Of a stretch of DNA of 64,000 bases, positions 30,535 through 41,046 are shown in pieces. The notes below the pieces were generated by a model. The model was not told the DNA's origin. It ran no database searches and saw nothing but the letters and a program-made list of their open reading frames with translations. Source of the stretch: Piezodorus guildinii. Its lineage: Eukaryota; Arthropoda; Insecta; Hemiptera; Pentatomidae. The first letter of the stretch is position 1, and each line of letters starts with the position of its first letter. The stretch lies in contig CM041293.1 in the NCBI GenBank assembly GCA_023052935.1, positions 55,168,725 through 55,232,724 of the forward strand, given 5' to 3'. The position numbers were made by a program, and so were the translations under genes.

Positions 30535-30778
30535 GTTGATTATTTTAAATGATGAACGTTTTTAATTGAAAAAAAATTCTCCCCCTCAATATTTGAGTGA
30601 TTACGCTTCAAGATACGTAGAACCCGAACAACGAATACAAAATCCATTTAAGTGCTATGTATGTGCTGTTTGGTAAATAATCAAATTTCCTACAAAATGA
30701 AAAAAAAAAATCTTCGACATTTGTTCAGAACTAGCAGAGATATTGAGCCTTTTGAAATTGGCATTGGCGATATGTCAT
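30535..30778 (+). repeat. Repeat N copy, 3' part interrupted by FB2
   Basis: ATTTTAAATGATGAACGTTT, CCCCCTCAATATTTGAGTGA and GTAGAACCCGAACAACGAAT match repeat N. Sequence after the FB2 insertion (31033-31100) continues with segments also present, inverted, at 44995-45070. Confidence 0.65.
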
Positions 30779-30797
30779 TTTCCTTTGAATCAATTAT

Positions 30798-31013
30798 ATA
30801 GGTTGAATAGTCAGGAATCAGTCATTTTTTGAAAAGTTTTTAATTTTGCCAACTTTTGAGTTTATGTTTGGACATGGCTCAGTAATGCCCTGATGATGGC
30901 TCACAAGCTTGGGCCGAAACGTTGGCAAAATTAACAACTTTTAAAAAAATGACTGATTCCTGACTATTCCACCTATAATAGTTTCTACAGTCGACTATAC
31001 ATCCTCAATAAAA
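30798..31013. mobile_element. Foldback element FB2, copy b, enclosing a hammerhead
   Basis: The arms (AATAGTCAGGAATCAGTCAT at 30806-30825 and its mirror at about 30948-30968) enclose about 120 bp. That inner part contains the hammerhead-like core and a second inner inverted pair (AATTTTGCCAAC with GTTGGCAAAATT). The asymmetric tail TTTCTACAGTCGACTATACA follows. Flanking repeats at 30779-30797 and 31014-31032 match at 18 of 19 positions, a target duplication. Confidence 0.9.
30884..30928 (+). ncRNA. Hammerhead-ribozyme-like motif (copy H5)
   Basis: CTGATGA (30890-30896), T, GGCTC (30898-30902) pairing GGGCC (30911-30915) with one T-G pair, GAAAC (30916-30920), GTT, and GGC (30924-30926) pairing GCC (30887-30889). 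Stem II differs in sequence from H4 and H6 yet still pairs. Confidence 0.7.
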
Positions 31014-31032
31014 TTTCCTTTGAATAAATTAT

Positions 31033-31889
31033 TGCTTTTCATATTACTTAAATGTCCATCTACAGCTTTATAAACAGTTATACCTCAATATTGTTATTTG
31101 GAAATAATGAACCCTTGTGTAATAATTTTTAGCGTTTTATTCTGTTTAATAGAGTTTGTTAAAAATCTTTATTGAAGCCTAATCCCACCCTAATCTTTAA
31201 ATTTTTTATGATATAATTCCATCTTACGTTATTTAGCTCCTATTAATGTATTTTTATTCTATTTGATTGAGTTGCTTAGTTTTTTATTAAATATAACTAC
31301 TTTCATACTACTAATTTTAAAGCTCATTAAATATTACATCTACATCGCGAGTTTCATCAAAATTAACCGTTTTTCAGAAAATCGTAAAAAGGTGGAAAAT
31401 GTATTATAGAAGACTAATTTTTCCGATTTCGTTGAAAAAGTTCTAATCACATCTCAAGAATATGATAAATATGATATTAAAGTTGTATACAATTTATCGT
31501 TTACATGCTACACTTCCCACTTGTTTATTGGAGACCCAAAAACTTGTATTTTCGGTGAAAAATCGAATTCGGTAAATTGTTTCATTTAGCACTTATTATA
31601 TGTATGTTGTTGATTTTTATTTCTTCTATTTGAAATAGACATTTTCTAGATTACTAATCATAAATTAAGCCCAATCCCACTTAATTCTCTGGAACTTTTA
31701 TTATAGTGGCCGCAATATGTTTAGATATTCTCATCAATTTAGATCATTTAATCTTGGAATTCTAGAATTTGTTAAGGCTGTATGTATTTGTTCTTTATAT
31801 ATTAGTATTGATTTTTTCTTTGGTACGGTTTCGTATCCTTTTTATATCATTATTAAGTTCTTCTTATATGGATGTTTCTGTTATTTTTA
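31033..31889. repeat. Mosaic of decayed repeats
   Basis: It holds the repeat N continuation (31033-31130), the AAGCCTAATCCCACCCT repeat (31170-31215), a plus-strand repeat G scrap with TCGTAAAAAGGTGGAAAATG (about 31330-31570), and the TTCTCATCAATTTAGATCAT repeat (31715-31800). No intact element is seen. Confidence 0.5.
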
Positions 31890-32275
31890 CTTTCGTATAC
31901 CTATAAATGAAATATATAGTAAGAGAAAGTATTGTGATCGTGAGAATTGTCGAATTCCAGTTTTCACCGGAAAGGTTCCCATGAGTCCAAATGACCAACT
32001 CCCGCAAAAAGGTCTGTGTGTGTTTGTGGTAAGTCTAGTATGAAAACGAAAAGTCGTACAATAATGAAATTCCATATTTAAGACAAAAAAATACGCCGGA
32101 GATGTTACAACAAATTTTTCATCAAAATCAGCTAATCAGACAGGCCACTTCATACCATCCTTTTTTCTCAAAAACAGCTCTAACGATTTTATTAAACTCC
32201 CTAAATCGATGTTAAATTTAATGGGCTTTGTTCCGATTGAAATAGCCTGACAGGGCTTAAATGCCGATAATTTGA
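31890..32275 (-). repeat. Repeat G right-half copy, antisense
   Basis: It runs from TTTACTTTCGTATACCTATA through AGTAAGAGAAAGTATTGTGA and GTCGTACAATAATGAAAT to TAAATGCCGATAATTTGAAG. It is truncated and joined directly to a second copy. Confidence 0.75.
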
Positions 32276-33060
32276 AGATTTCCCTGAGTCCAAATAACTA
32301 AGTCCAGCAAAAAGGCCTGTGTGTGCGTGGTAACTCCCGGGCGGAAACGAAAAGTCCTATGAAACTGAAATTTCATATTTAAGAAAAATATACGCCCCAG
32401 ACATTACAAAACCTTTTTCATCAAAATGAGCTTACCAGAAGAGCCACTTTATACTATGCATCTTGCACCTTTTTTCGATTTTATCAAAAAAAGTTAAGAC
32501 GATTTTGATTAAGCTCGCATATCGATGTAAAATTTAATAGGCTTAAACGTCATGTAGGTTTCATTCTGATTAAAATAGTCTGGCAGGGCTTAAATGCAGA
32601 TATTTTGAATTTTCTTCCTCTAAAGTACTTATTATTTTGTGAAATCTTTAAAAATAACTATATCTATTTAGTACTCATTAATAACGTACAAATATATAAT
32701 TTTGAACGAATACGATATCTAACTGGAAAAGAAAATACTATAATAATTTTTGTATGCAATTTTGGTGTTTATGAACATAAAAACAGTAATATACCGTTTG
32801 AAAGCTAAAGATTTTAGAAAAATTATTATGTCATACACAAAATTGTAGAAGTTTATAAACATTGATGAAAAGACGATAAATCTTACTGATTGTCATAAAT
32901 ATCAATATTATCGATTATTTAATGAAAAACATGTTTCTATTGAAATTCAATGCAATTTATTTTTATAACTAAGTGTATTTAAAGATTATAAAATGCTATT
33001 AAATTGAACTTAACTACGGAGGTAAGTGAAGTTGTGTGCGGTGCGCGCCAGGAATTTTTT
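32276..33060 (-). repeat. Repeat G copy with left terminus, antisense
   Basis: It starts inside the family at CCTGAGTCCAAATAACTAAG and ends with GGAGGTAAGTGAAGTTGTGT and GTGCGCGCCAGGAATTTT at 33018-33055, the left terminus. Confidence 0.8.
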
Positions 33061-33144
33061 TTTTCGCAGGTGACATAGCCTTTTTACTAGGCCAAACAGT
33101 TTTAAATAAAAAATATCTTTATTTAAAATCTCTTAAATTAATTT

Positions 33145-33575
33145 GTTTGTTTTCTTCTGACGGTTCTTTACGGATGTGAAACGTGGCCGCATACTTTGAA
33201 GGATGAACAAAGGCTTAAGGTTTTCGAAAATAAGGTACTGCGCAAAAGAATTGGTCCGAAGAGAGATGAGGCCACTGGGGAGTTTAGAAGGTTGCACAAC
33301 GCGGATTGCGGAACTTGTATCCTGTGAATATAATTGAGTTGATAGCGTCGCTGAGTTGTTGGGCTCGATGAGGAGTGGATTCCGAGAAAGTTGGTGTTCG
33401 CTGATCCGACTGGTAGACGTATGAAAGGTAGGCCGAAGCGTCGATGGAAGGATTGCGTTAGGGCTGATCTCGGGGGCTTGGGCTTGAACGGCGAACATTG
33501 TACGAGTCTGTGTAGACAGAATTTGGTGGTATCGGCATCGAACCTTCGGGTTCGGTAAGCCTATTATTATTATTA
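33145..33575 (+). pseudogene. RTE-like LINE copy, 5'-truncated, with target duplication
   Basis: It begins at the TVLYGCETWP codons and runs to the 3' hairpin (33534-33561) and ATT tail. Small deletions break the frame, for example around 33305 and in RRLKWA near 33350. TTAAATTAATTT at 33133-33144 and 33576-33587 is an exact 12-bp target duplication, so this 431-bp copy is a complete truncated insertion. Confidence 0.9.
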
Positions 33576-33589
33576 TTAAATTAATTTTA

Positions 33590-33840
33590 ATTATCGAGGT
33601 TAGTGAAAGTCTTTTGATGTTTCTGGTAAATATTTCTTTCTCTTTAAATTTCTTCTTCTTTTCCTTCCTCATTAATTGCCTTAAATGAAGACTAAAATTA
33701 AGACTTCCTGAATCATTCTTAGATTTACGTGTTTGTTGACAATATTAATAACAATTGAAATATTCTAAATTTGTTGTTATTCGATTTTGAAACTACTTCA
33801 TTAGTGTCACTTTTCGGCTTTGTTATATTGCTTTAAACTT
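33590..33840. other. Repeat G terminus trace and spacer
   Basis: ATCGAGGTTAGTGAAAGTCT near 33593-33612 is a minus-strand repeat G end. The remainder is unassigned. Confidence 0.4.
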
Positions 33841-34125
33841 CTTCGTATAGGAACGGCCCTGCTGCAAGTGAAATGCTAAAAGCAACTAAAGCTGTAAAAG
33901 ATATTGGTTTCTTGGACAGTCGGGCAGATTTATAGTACCGCAGGTCAAAAGTGGGTACCCTTCCTGGAGCCGTACAAATGGGGTCAAAGTACCTCATTCA
34001 CAGTGGACTTGGTCATGCCTTGTCCAGTTCTCCAGCTGAGTACACCGCGGGGTTCTAACATGGCGGCCATATGGTGTAATTTGGAATTTCATGGAAAGAC
34101 AGTGATTTATTCTTTCCTTCTATTA
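33841..34125. other. GC-richer segment of unknown origin
   Basis: This block is clearly less AT-rich than its neighbours. It holds a 94-codon open frame (33904-34188), but the frame runs into repeat G and shows no domain I recognise. ACCGCAGGTCAAAAGTGG contains a possible splice-acceptor-like CAG. It may be part of a low-copy element or a decayed host exon. Confidence 0.25.
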
Positions 34126-34129
34126 TTAA

Positions 34130-34280
34130 AAAATTCTGGTGCGAGCAACACACGACTTTCACTTACCTCCGTTGTTATAATCTATTGAAGAATTTTTCAA
34201 AACATTTAGAGAAAATAAACTGTTAAGGAATTATTTAAATTAAGTTTATGGAAACCTTTGTTTTGTCTAATTTTTATTTT
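34130..34280 (+). repeat. Repeat G left-end fragment
   Basis: TTCTGGTGCGAGCAACACAC followed by ACTTTCACTTACCTCCG starts the copy. It breaks off near TTTGTTTTGTCTAATTTT. Confidence 0.75.
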
Positions 34281-34394
34281 ATTCTAGCTGTAACCCCCCC
34301 CTCTCTCTCCTCCGGCTTTGCTCGCGAATGTTTTGGCTTTATTTAAATTTGCATAAATGGGTATATGATAGTAACTATTAAACGCACATGTTGA

Positions 34395-34525
34395 AACGCA
34401 GTTGTTTGGGGATGTGGTAACAGTAAGGAACTACCATTAAAACACACCTTTTTTTTTTTTTACTGATCTTTTCTTGGTGGCTTCACCCTCAACCAACTTC
34501 TTTGCCATATAGTCAAAGCGGTCAA
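34395..34525. repeat. Decayed FB1 copy
   Basis: TTTGGGGATGTGGTAACAGT is mirrored loosely by GGCTTCACCCTCAACCAACT, and GCGGTCAACAACTACTCCA follows as the tail. A T run separates the arms. No target duplication can be seen. Confidence 0.5.
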
Positions 34526-34990
34526 CAACTACTCCATTATTAGAAAACTTATACATTTTCATGAAATATAGATATTATATTTTTATCTATTACATTTATC
34601 AATGTTGTTTTAGATATAGATGCTTATTTTCTTCAACCATCCTTATCGCCAACTAATATGTATTTTATTATAACTGGAAACTATGGAGTTAATGTATATT
34701 TTATATATAACAACGCTTAGAAACTATCTTACACTTATATTTAAATTATTAATCACATATGTTAATATATGGGAAGGTTACTGGGAAACAGTGTTGTCAC
34801 AGTTAAACCAATTTTTATATGTTTTAGAAAAATATATTTTTCAACCATTTATAATAGTAAAAGTAATAGATTAAAACTATCTTATAATTTAAGTTGGACC
34901 AAATAACAGATACTTACGAAGGATCAAAGTCAGTTCAGTAATTTTAGAGTTTATCGTGACCCGAGATATTTATATGTATAGATTAGCTAC
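34526..34990. other. AT-rich spacer
   Basis: Nothing is recognised. The 63-codon frame at 34683-34874 has no family motif. Confidence 0.3.
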
Positions 34991-35578
34991 GACAATCAGT
35001 TAGTTTTATCGGCTTTTGATCAATTACATTAAAATTATCTGTATATGATGATATTTTTTCTAAAATCTTTAGCTTTCCAACGGTATATCATACATGTATA
35101 TTACTGTTCTTATGTCCAAAAACAAATAATTGCATTAAAAATATATCTTTTCAGTTTTCTCCTTTAGTCATTTTTAAATTCGCTCAACTTATATATTTAC
35201 CTGTTTTTTAGCAATGCTAATCAGATGATATTGTCATTTTTATAAAATCTACAAAATTATAGGTACTTTAGAAGAAGAAATTTTAAATTATCGGCATTTA
35301 AGCCTTGTTAGATTATTTCAATCAGAATGAAACATACACGATATTAAAGCCCGTCCAATTTTAAATCGTTAAAGCTAGTTTAATCCAAATCGTTAGAGCC
35401 GTTTTTGAGAAAATAATAAGTAAGTGCAAAATGTATGGTATTAAGTTGCTCTCCTGGTTAGCCGATTTTATGAAAAAGTTACTGTTAACATCTCGTTCGT
35501 TCCAAAATTCGGAAATTTTCACGATCGCAATACTTTTCCTTACTATATATTCCATATATAGGTAAGTGAAAGTAAAAA
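34991..35578 (+). repeat. Repeat G right-half copy
   Basis: It enters at CAATCAGTTAGTTTTATCGG and proceeds to ATATATAGGTAAGTGAAAGT at about 35555-35573, with an internal deletion after GAAAAAGTTACTGTTAACATC that removes the CACACA region. Confidence 0.8.
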
Positions 35579-36370
35579 TTTAAAAGAAATCTTGTGTAAA
35601 ATTCCGTCAATGGTATTTTTACTAAAATAAAAATGTTTCCATCTCTTCTTATATTTGTATTTTTTAATAAATTAATGACTCATTTCATTAATATTAAAGT
35701 AATTTTCTCTTTAAATCATGTTAAGATTTGATATTAAGACTTTATTTTAAGATTTGATAGCCTTGTGATAAGACATCTGTATACTTTAGATATTAACAAT
35801 CATTATCTATAATTATCTTAGCGCATTCTTTTATTTTACGTTTTTTCCAATGTTTAGCCAATGTCAACATTGAGAAAAAGTTAATTACGAATAAAAAAAA
35901 AAAAAATATTTAACCACCATAATTTCATATTCTGTACTTTCCCTTTCAAAAAATATAGTATATATTTTAATCAATAATCAGTTATGCAATCAGAAGAGAT
36001 TGATTCCACTCTGGGTGTACTGCAAGGGGAAGTAATATCTCCTTATTTATTTAATTATTATTCGATTGATTTCAAGGGTTTTTTTTTTCAAAAATAATAA
36101 TTCGAAGGCTTATAAGTAATCAGCACGTGCGGCATACTGCTAACATTACGAGGACGAGCTCATAATCCATGGAGATAGTTTCACCTATGCCACATAGAAA
36201 GATAGATATTTTGAATGATGACGCTGCTACAAAAAGTATAATATTATATTTTCACATTGGAAAATGTAAAAGAGTAGGCAAATTATTGATACCTTCGGGT
36301 AATAGGACAGTCATTGCTTACTGAATAATCCGTATTTTGTGTAATATATTCGGAGGATTTGAAAGAAAAT
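35579..36370. other. Unassigned AT-rich region
   Basis: The short frame CTGGGTGTACTGCAAGGGGA near 36010 reads LGVLQGEVISPYLFN, which resembles reverse transcriptase motif B (LQG-x-x-SP-LFN). A badly decayed LINE may therefore lie at about 35970-36350. The rest is featureless. Confidence 0.35.
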
Positions 36371-36790
36371 AAATCTGGTGCGGGCAACACAAGACTTTCA
36401 CTAACCCCCAAGAATTTTTTCAATGAATGAATTTTCATATACAGTTAGAGATAAAAATTATTGAAACTATTAAAGCATTATTTAAATTGAATTTCTATAG
36501 AAACATGTGTTTCATTAAAAAATCAATTATATTATCATCTGAAATAATTACTTAGTTTTATCGGCTTTTAATCACTCTTTATTAACTTTTAAAAGTTTTT
36601 ATATGATACAATATTTTTTGTGAAATCTTTAGCTTTCCTATGATATAACATACATGTATATTACTGTTCTTAAGTTAAAAAACTAAAAATTGCATCAGAA
36701 AAATATTTTTTAAATTTCCTCCTTGTTATTTATCAATGCTAATAAGATAATTTGGTTATTTTTATAGAATCTACAAAATTAAAGGTACTG
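36371..36790 (+). repeat. Repeat G left-half copy
   Basis: AAATCTGGTGCGGGCAACAC with ACTTTCACTAACCCC starts it. CTGAAATAATTACTTAG, ATCTTTAGCTTTCCTATG and AATCTACAAAATTAAAGGTA mark it up to about 36785. Confidence 0.8.
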
Positions 36791-37029
36791 AAATTGCATA
36801 CAAAAATTAATATGCAATATTATAACTCTGTTTTATGTCATGTTTATTAGCTTATGTATTTATTGTATTATTATTATCATTCATTTCAAAACGTTTATGT
36901 TATTAATTTACTGCTTTTGACATCTCTCTTACGGTTAGGTTATACATTTTATAGACATTCAACAACAGTTTCCTTTTTTAAAATTGGGTCGAAATCACTG
37001 TGGAGGGTATGTTTGTTTAGATTTGGAAC
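36791..37029. other. Spacer before the minisatellite
   Basis: AT-rich. The frame 36854-37039 ends at the first repeat unit and has no motif. Confidence 0.3.
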
Positions 37030-38275
37030 CAGAGAATAGTTTGCATGTTGTTACAATATGTTTTATCTGGAGTCGGAGAATAGTTTGCATGTTGTTACAA
37101 TATGTTTTATCTGGAGTCGGAGAATAGTTTGCATGTTGTTACAATATGTTTTATCTGGAGTCGGAGAATAGTTTGCATGTTGTTTACAATATGTTTTATC
37201 TGGAGTCGGAGAATAGTTTGCATGTTGTTACAATATGTTTTATCTGGAGTCGGAGAATAGTTTGCATGTTGTTACAATATGTTTTATCTGGAGTCGGAGA
37301 ATAGTTTGCATGTTGTTACAATATGTTTTATCTGGAGTCGGAGAATAGTTTGCATGTTGTTACAATATGTTTTATCTGGAGTCGGAGAATAGTTTGCATG
37401 TTGTTACAATATGTTTTACCTGGAGTCGGAGAATAGTTTGCATGTTGTTGCAATATGTTTTATCTGGAGTCGGAGAATAGTTTGCATGTTGTTACAATAT
37501 GTTTTATCTGGAGTCGGAGAATAGTTTGCATGTTGTTACAATATGTTTTATCTGGAGTCGGAGAATAGTTTGCATGTTGTTACAATATGTTTTATCTGGA
37601 GTCGGAGAATAGTTTGCATGTTGTTACAATATGTTTTATCTGGAGTCGGAGAATAGTTTGCATGTTGCAATATGTTTATTACGGAAAATTATGTTTTAAT
37701 TTATCTGGAGTCGGAGAATAGTTTGCATGTTGTTACAATATGTTTTATCTGGAGTCGGAGAATAGTTTGCATGTTGTTGCAATATGTTTTATCTGGAGTC
37801 GGAGAATAGTTTGCATGTTGTTACAATATGTTTTATCTGGAGTCGGAGAATAGTTTGCATGTTGTTACAATATGTTTTATCTGGAGTCGGAGAATAGTTT
37901 GCATGTTGTTGCAATATGTTTTATCTGGAGTCGGAGAATAGTTTGCATGTTGTTACAATATGTTTTATCTGGAGTCGGAGAATAGTTTGCATGTTGTTAC
38001 AATATGTTTTATCTGGAGTCGGAGAATAGTTTGCATGTTGTTACAATATGTTTTATCTGGAGTCGGAGAATAGTTTGCATGTTGTTACAATATGTTTTAT
38101 CTGGAGTCGGAGAATGGTTTGCATGTTATTGCAATATGTTTTATCTGGAGTCGGAGAATAGTTTGCATGTTGTTGCAATATGTTTTATCTGGAGTCGGAG
38201 AATAGTTTGCATGTTGTTGCAATATGTTTTATCTGGAGTCGGAGAATAGTTTGCATGTTGTTGCAATATGTTTTA
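37030..38275 (+). repeat. 44-bp minisatellite array
   Basis: About 28 head-to-tail units with a 44-bp period share the segments GGAGTCGGAGAATAGTTTGC and ATGTTGTTACAATATGTTTT. Units are almost identical. Recurrent variants are G for A in GTTGCAATATG, one extra T near 37182, and one irregular unit with an inserted segment at about 37665-37705. The open frames seen inside are artefacts of the repeat. Confidence 0.97.
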
Positions 38276-38640
38276 GTGTCAGAAGCTTGTTACATATTAT
38301 TAGCGGTCTAAGGTTTATCAAGTAGCCTGGAGCGAAATGTCTAATTCTTAGTCCAATTATGTTACCTTCTTCAAATTTCGACTTTCTGGCGTTTTTCAAA
38401 GGAGGATGCGCTGCTTTATTTCTGTATATTTTCCTGATTTATTAGTTGTTGTTTTTTTCTTATAGTTTGTAGAACAATTCGTTAGTTTTTAATAAAGTTT
38501 TTAGCTTAGTTAAGTTTGTGGCATTGTATCCTAGTAATGTGTAGAGGAGTTTGGAACGTTGTCATTTTCTGTTTCTGTTTTTTAGTTTTTGAGATACTCC
38601 TTTTCAAGTAGTGTTACAAAACTGATTACGTATATCCTTT
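38276..38640. other. Unassigned region after the minisatellite
   Basis: No recognised motif on either strand. Confidence 0.3.
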
Positions 38641-39005
38641 TAGGTATTTTGATTTTTTATATACCTGTGTGTACCTGCTAACTGCCGAGGTTATGTGATT
38701 ATCTCATTGACAGCTAGAGAAGTAAGCTGCAGCCAGGAGCAGGTACTAACCCAGTGACCCCATACTGTAGCATCTGGACTCCTGGGGGACACGCGTGCCA
38801 CTCATGTGTCCTAAAGGATGGCAGAATGCAACTGCCCTCCATCTAGGTAGTGTTAGAGTTATTAGCTCATCCTTACTACACCTCATAAAATCGGTCGTAA
38901 TTCATTCACCGCATCCTTAGGGATTTAGGTACAACCCAGTTTCTATACTTGGTTCTTACTATTGTTATAACCTTATAATCTACAATTCTAAAACACCACG
39001 TTTAG
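38641..39005. other. GC-richer segment of unknown origin
   Basis: GGGGGACACGCGTGCCACTC and ATGGCAGAATGCAACTGCCC stand out from the AT background. No frame is long or recognisable. It may be the untranslated part of an unknown retroelement. Confidence 0.25.
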
Positions 39006-39009
39006 TTTG

Positions 39010-39400
39010 AGATAAAGCATTTTTACTTTCACTTACTTATATGTGAAATATATTGTAAGGGCAAGTATAGCGGTCGTGATCATTTTCGGGAAAACACGTT
39101 TTGGCCCTCTGACTACAAATCTTCAAGTCTTGTAAAACGTTCTGTGTGTAGTCAATCTAGCACGAAAAAGAACTATACGCCTGATATGTTATGGCAGGTT
39201 TTTAACTAAAGTATACTAACCAAAAGTGCTACTTTATACCATGAAGCATTTTTACCTTTTTACGATTTTCTCATAAACCGGATCTAATGATTCCGTAAAC
39301 TCGTTATGTCATGTATTTTTTTGGGGCGGTTTTAATATCATATGGGTTTCGTTTCGATTGAAATAGTCCGACACAGCACTTCCTTTAGTGTACCTTGCAT
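39010..39400 (-). repeat. Repeat G right-half copy, antisense, diverged
   Basis: TTTACTTTCACTTACTTATA and TGTAAGGGCAAGTATAGCGG begin it, and ATTGAAATAGTCCGACACAG is near its end. It carries many substitutions. Confidence 0.7.
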
Positions 39401-39640
39401 TTTGCAGGACTCGAAAGAATTAACTAAATGATCTCGCCGTGTGAGTTTTACAATATTGGCTGAAAGGATTAACTGAAATTTCACATTTTATGAGTGTGTA
39501 TGCCTGAGATGGTAAAGCAACTTTTTTTAAATCTAATTGATGAACCAGATTGGTCTCATACGTGATTAGTAACTACGTCGTACAGTCAGGAGGGTCTCAT
39601 TACCCCATTGTTGTGATAATAGAATTGATAATTCGTCTGA
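39401..39640. other. Unassigned spacer
   Basis: Only faint repeat G similarity is visible (GAGATGGTAAAGCAACTTTT). Confidence 0.3.
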
Positions 39641-40020
39641 GCTGAGGTTCAAACCCTTCAGGAGAACAGTCAAATTCAGGCCAGTTATACAAATCGCTAA
39701 ATAAAAAATTCTATCTTACAGTTGACAAAAACTTAGTGATCTAAAAGACAATACTGAAACCTAAAAGGATCTACGCATTTTAACTCTAATCTTACAACTG
39801 TAACCTACAACCTTCCTCGAAGATTAAAACGGTAGTGGGCCAGAGATGTTTTGTAAATATTCATAGTGGAGTTCTGACACTGGTCAGATTTCCCTCCCAT
39901 GTGCTGCATGTTTGGATTCCGCTTTTCCCTCCAAAAGTGGTGGAGAGAGGGGGGGGGGGGTGAGAAAGGAAAACCCAATTTGTGGTTCCCTCAGGACATT
40001 TTGAATATCGTAATAGATAT
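39641..40020 (+). pseudogene. Jockey-like LINE (second family) 3' fragment
   Basis: TTCAGGCCAGTTATACAAAT and CGCTAAATAAAAAATTCTAT correspond to FGQLYRLLNRKSHLTVDN in the copy at 57040. The 3' segment GGAGTTCTGACACTGGTCAG, CCCATGTGCTGCATGTTTG and GGTTCCCTCAGGACATTTTG also matches there. A large internal deletion removes the WNYG-ELWG part. Confidence 0.7.
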
Positions 40021-40275
40021 GAGTTTGTTCATTTATTTGTTGGTTGGTTGTTATATTTTATTGGCACAAAACATCTCGGTCATCAGTGCCAGACTCTCAT
40101 TTTTAGAAACTAATTTAAGGTTAAATAATGAACAATTGTTTTACTAAAAAACAAATAACAACAAATAGTTGAAAACAATTAACTAATAAGAATAATCAAA
40201 TAAGAATAAATAAGAATAATCACTAGTAAGAAAAAATGTAACAGCATTAGCAAAAGATAAACATATATCAGGTTA
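40021..40275. other. Unassigned spacer
   Basis: TTTATTGGCACAAAACATCT looks like a LINE 3' end on the minus strand but has no partner in the window. Confidence 0.25.
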
Positions 40276-40286
40276 AATTACAAAAA

Positions 40287-40352
<66 letters not shown>

Positions 40353-40362
40353 GTATGTATAT
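40276..40362. repeat. (AT)n microsatellite
   Basis: An A tract followed by about 30 AT units, then TATGTATATAT. Confidence 0.95.
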
Positions 40363-40922
40363 ATTTTTATTTGATTACAGTTTTAGGTGCCGTGTACAAC
40401 AACAAAGGTTAGAGGCACCGTGGTCATAAACTATTTACAGAGATGGGTACAATTAATTTTTTTCAGAAAAATGAACAAACTTTCTTGATTTTTTTGGTCC
40501 ATTGTTTCCTTATAACTTTGTAGAAGAGGCCATGTTCTGCCTGAACTATACAGTGGGCATTCCATCAGGATGTGTTCCACAGTTAGCTCTAAGTCACAGC
40601 GCAGGCATCTCGGCGGAGGTTTCCCTTCAAGCAGGTGCCCATGTGTCAGTCTGGTGTGTCCAATCCTCAATCGTGTTATTATTGATTGCTCCCTGCGTTG
40701 CCCAACTATCTGGGGTAGTGGTCGCAAAACTCCGAAGTTTCGCTTTAACTTGTTGTTCTCCGGAACCTTAGACCAATAGGTGCACCATGCTTCTTTGAAT
40801 TGCTTAAGTATGGCTGAGTTGAAGTCAGTCCTTATCGTCTTGACGTTAGGAATAGGAAAGATGGAACATGCTTCTTTTGCGCCTGTGTCAGCCAGTTCAT
40901 TCCCCGTAATTCCTACGTGGCA
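40363..40922 (-). pseudogene. I-like LINE ORF2 C-terminus (RNase H end and zinc motif)
   Basis: On the minus strand, HVGITGNELADTGAKEA near 40917-40870 is the end of an RNase H domain, with the NELAD aspartate. The frame 40727-40431 then reads RLRIGHTRLTHGHLL and CLRCDLELTVEHILMECPLY, a C-x2-C-x7-H-x4-C motif typical of the ORF2 tail in the I/Jockey group of LINEs. The coding sequence stops at 40431 and is followed by a short 3' region. The upstream side joins directly to a different part of an element at 40922. Confidence 0.8.
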
Positions 40923-41046
40923 TTATAATGGTGAAATACACTATCACAGTTCCAATTAAGAATTAATATGTGTTTTATTAGAAAAAGATAATAAAGATAA
41001 AAAAAGCGGTAGGTTATATTTAACATGTACGGTTATATCAGCGTAT
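40923..41046 (-). pseudogene. Start of an I-like ORF2, deleted after about 35 codons
   Basis: Just after ORF1, a minus-strand frame reads KHILILNWNCDS. The LNWNC string is the usual N-terminal signature of the LINE endonuclease. The frame breaks at the junction with the RNase H end at 40922. The endonuclease and reverse transcriptase are missing, so either a large deletion or a chimeric join of two elements took place. Confidence 0.55.

Noticed and set aside
38004..38249. 81-codon open frame with repeated MFYLESENSLHVV-type segments
   Set aside because: It is a translation of the 44-bp minisatellite. 44 is not a multiple of 3, so the frame cycles. Nothing suggests a gene.
37030..38275. Regular repeats considered as a CRISPR array
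   Set aside because: Units are directly adjacent with no unique spacers, in a eukaryotic transposon context. It is a minisatellite.
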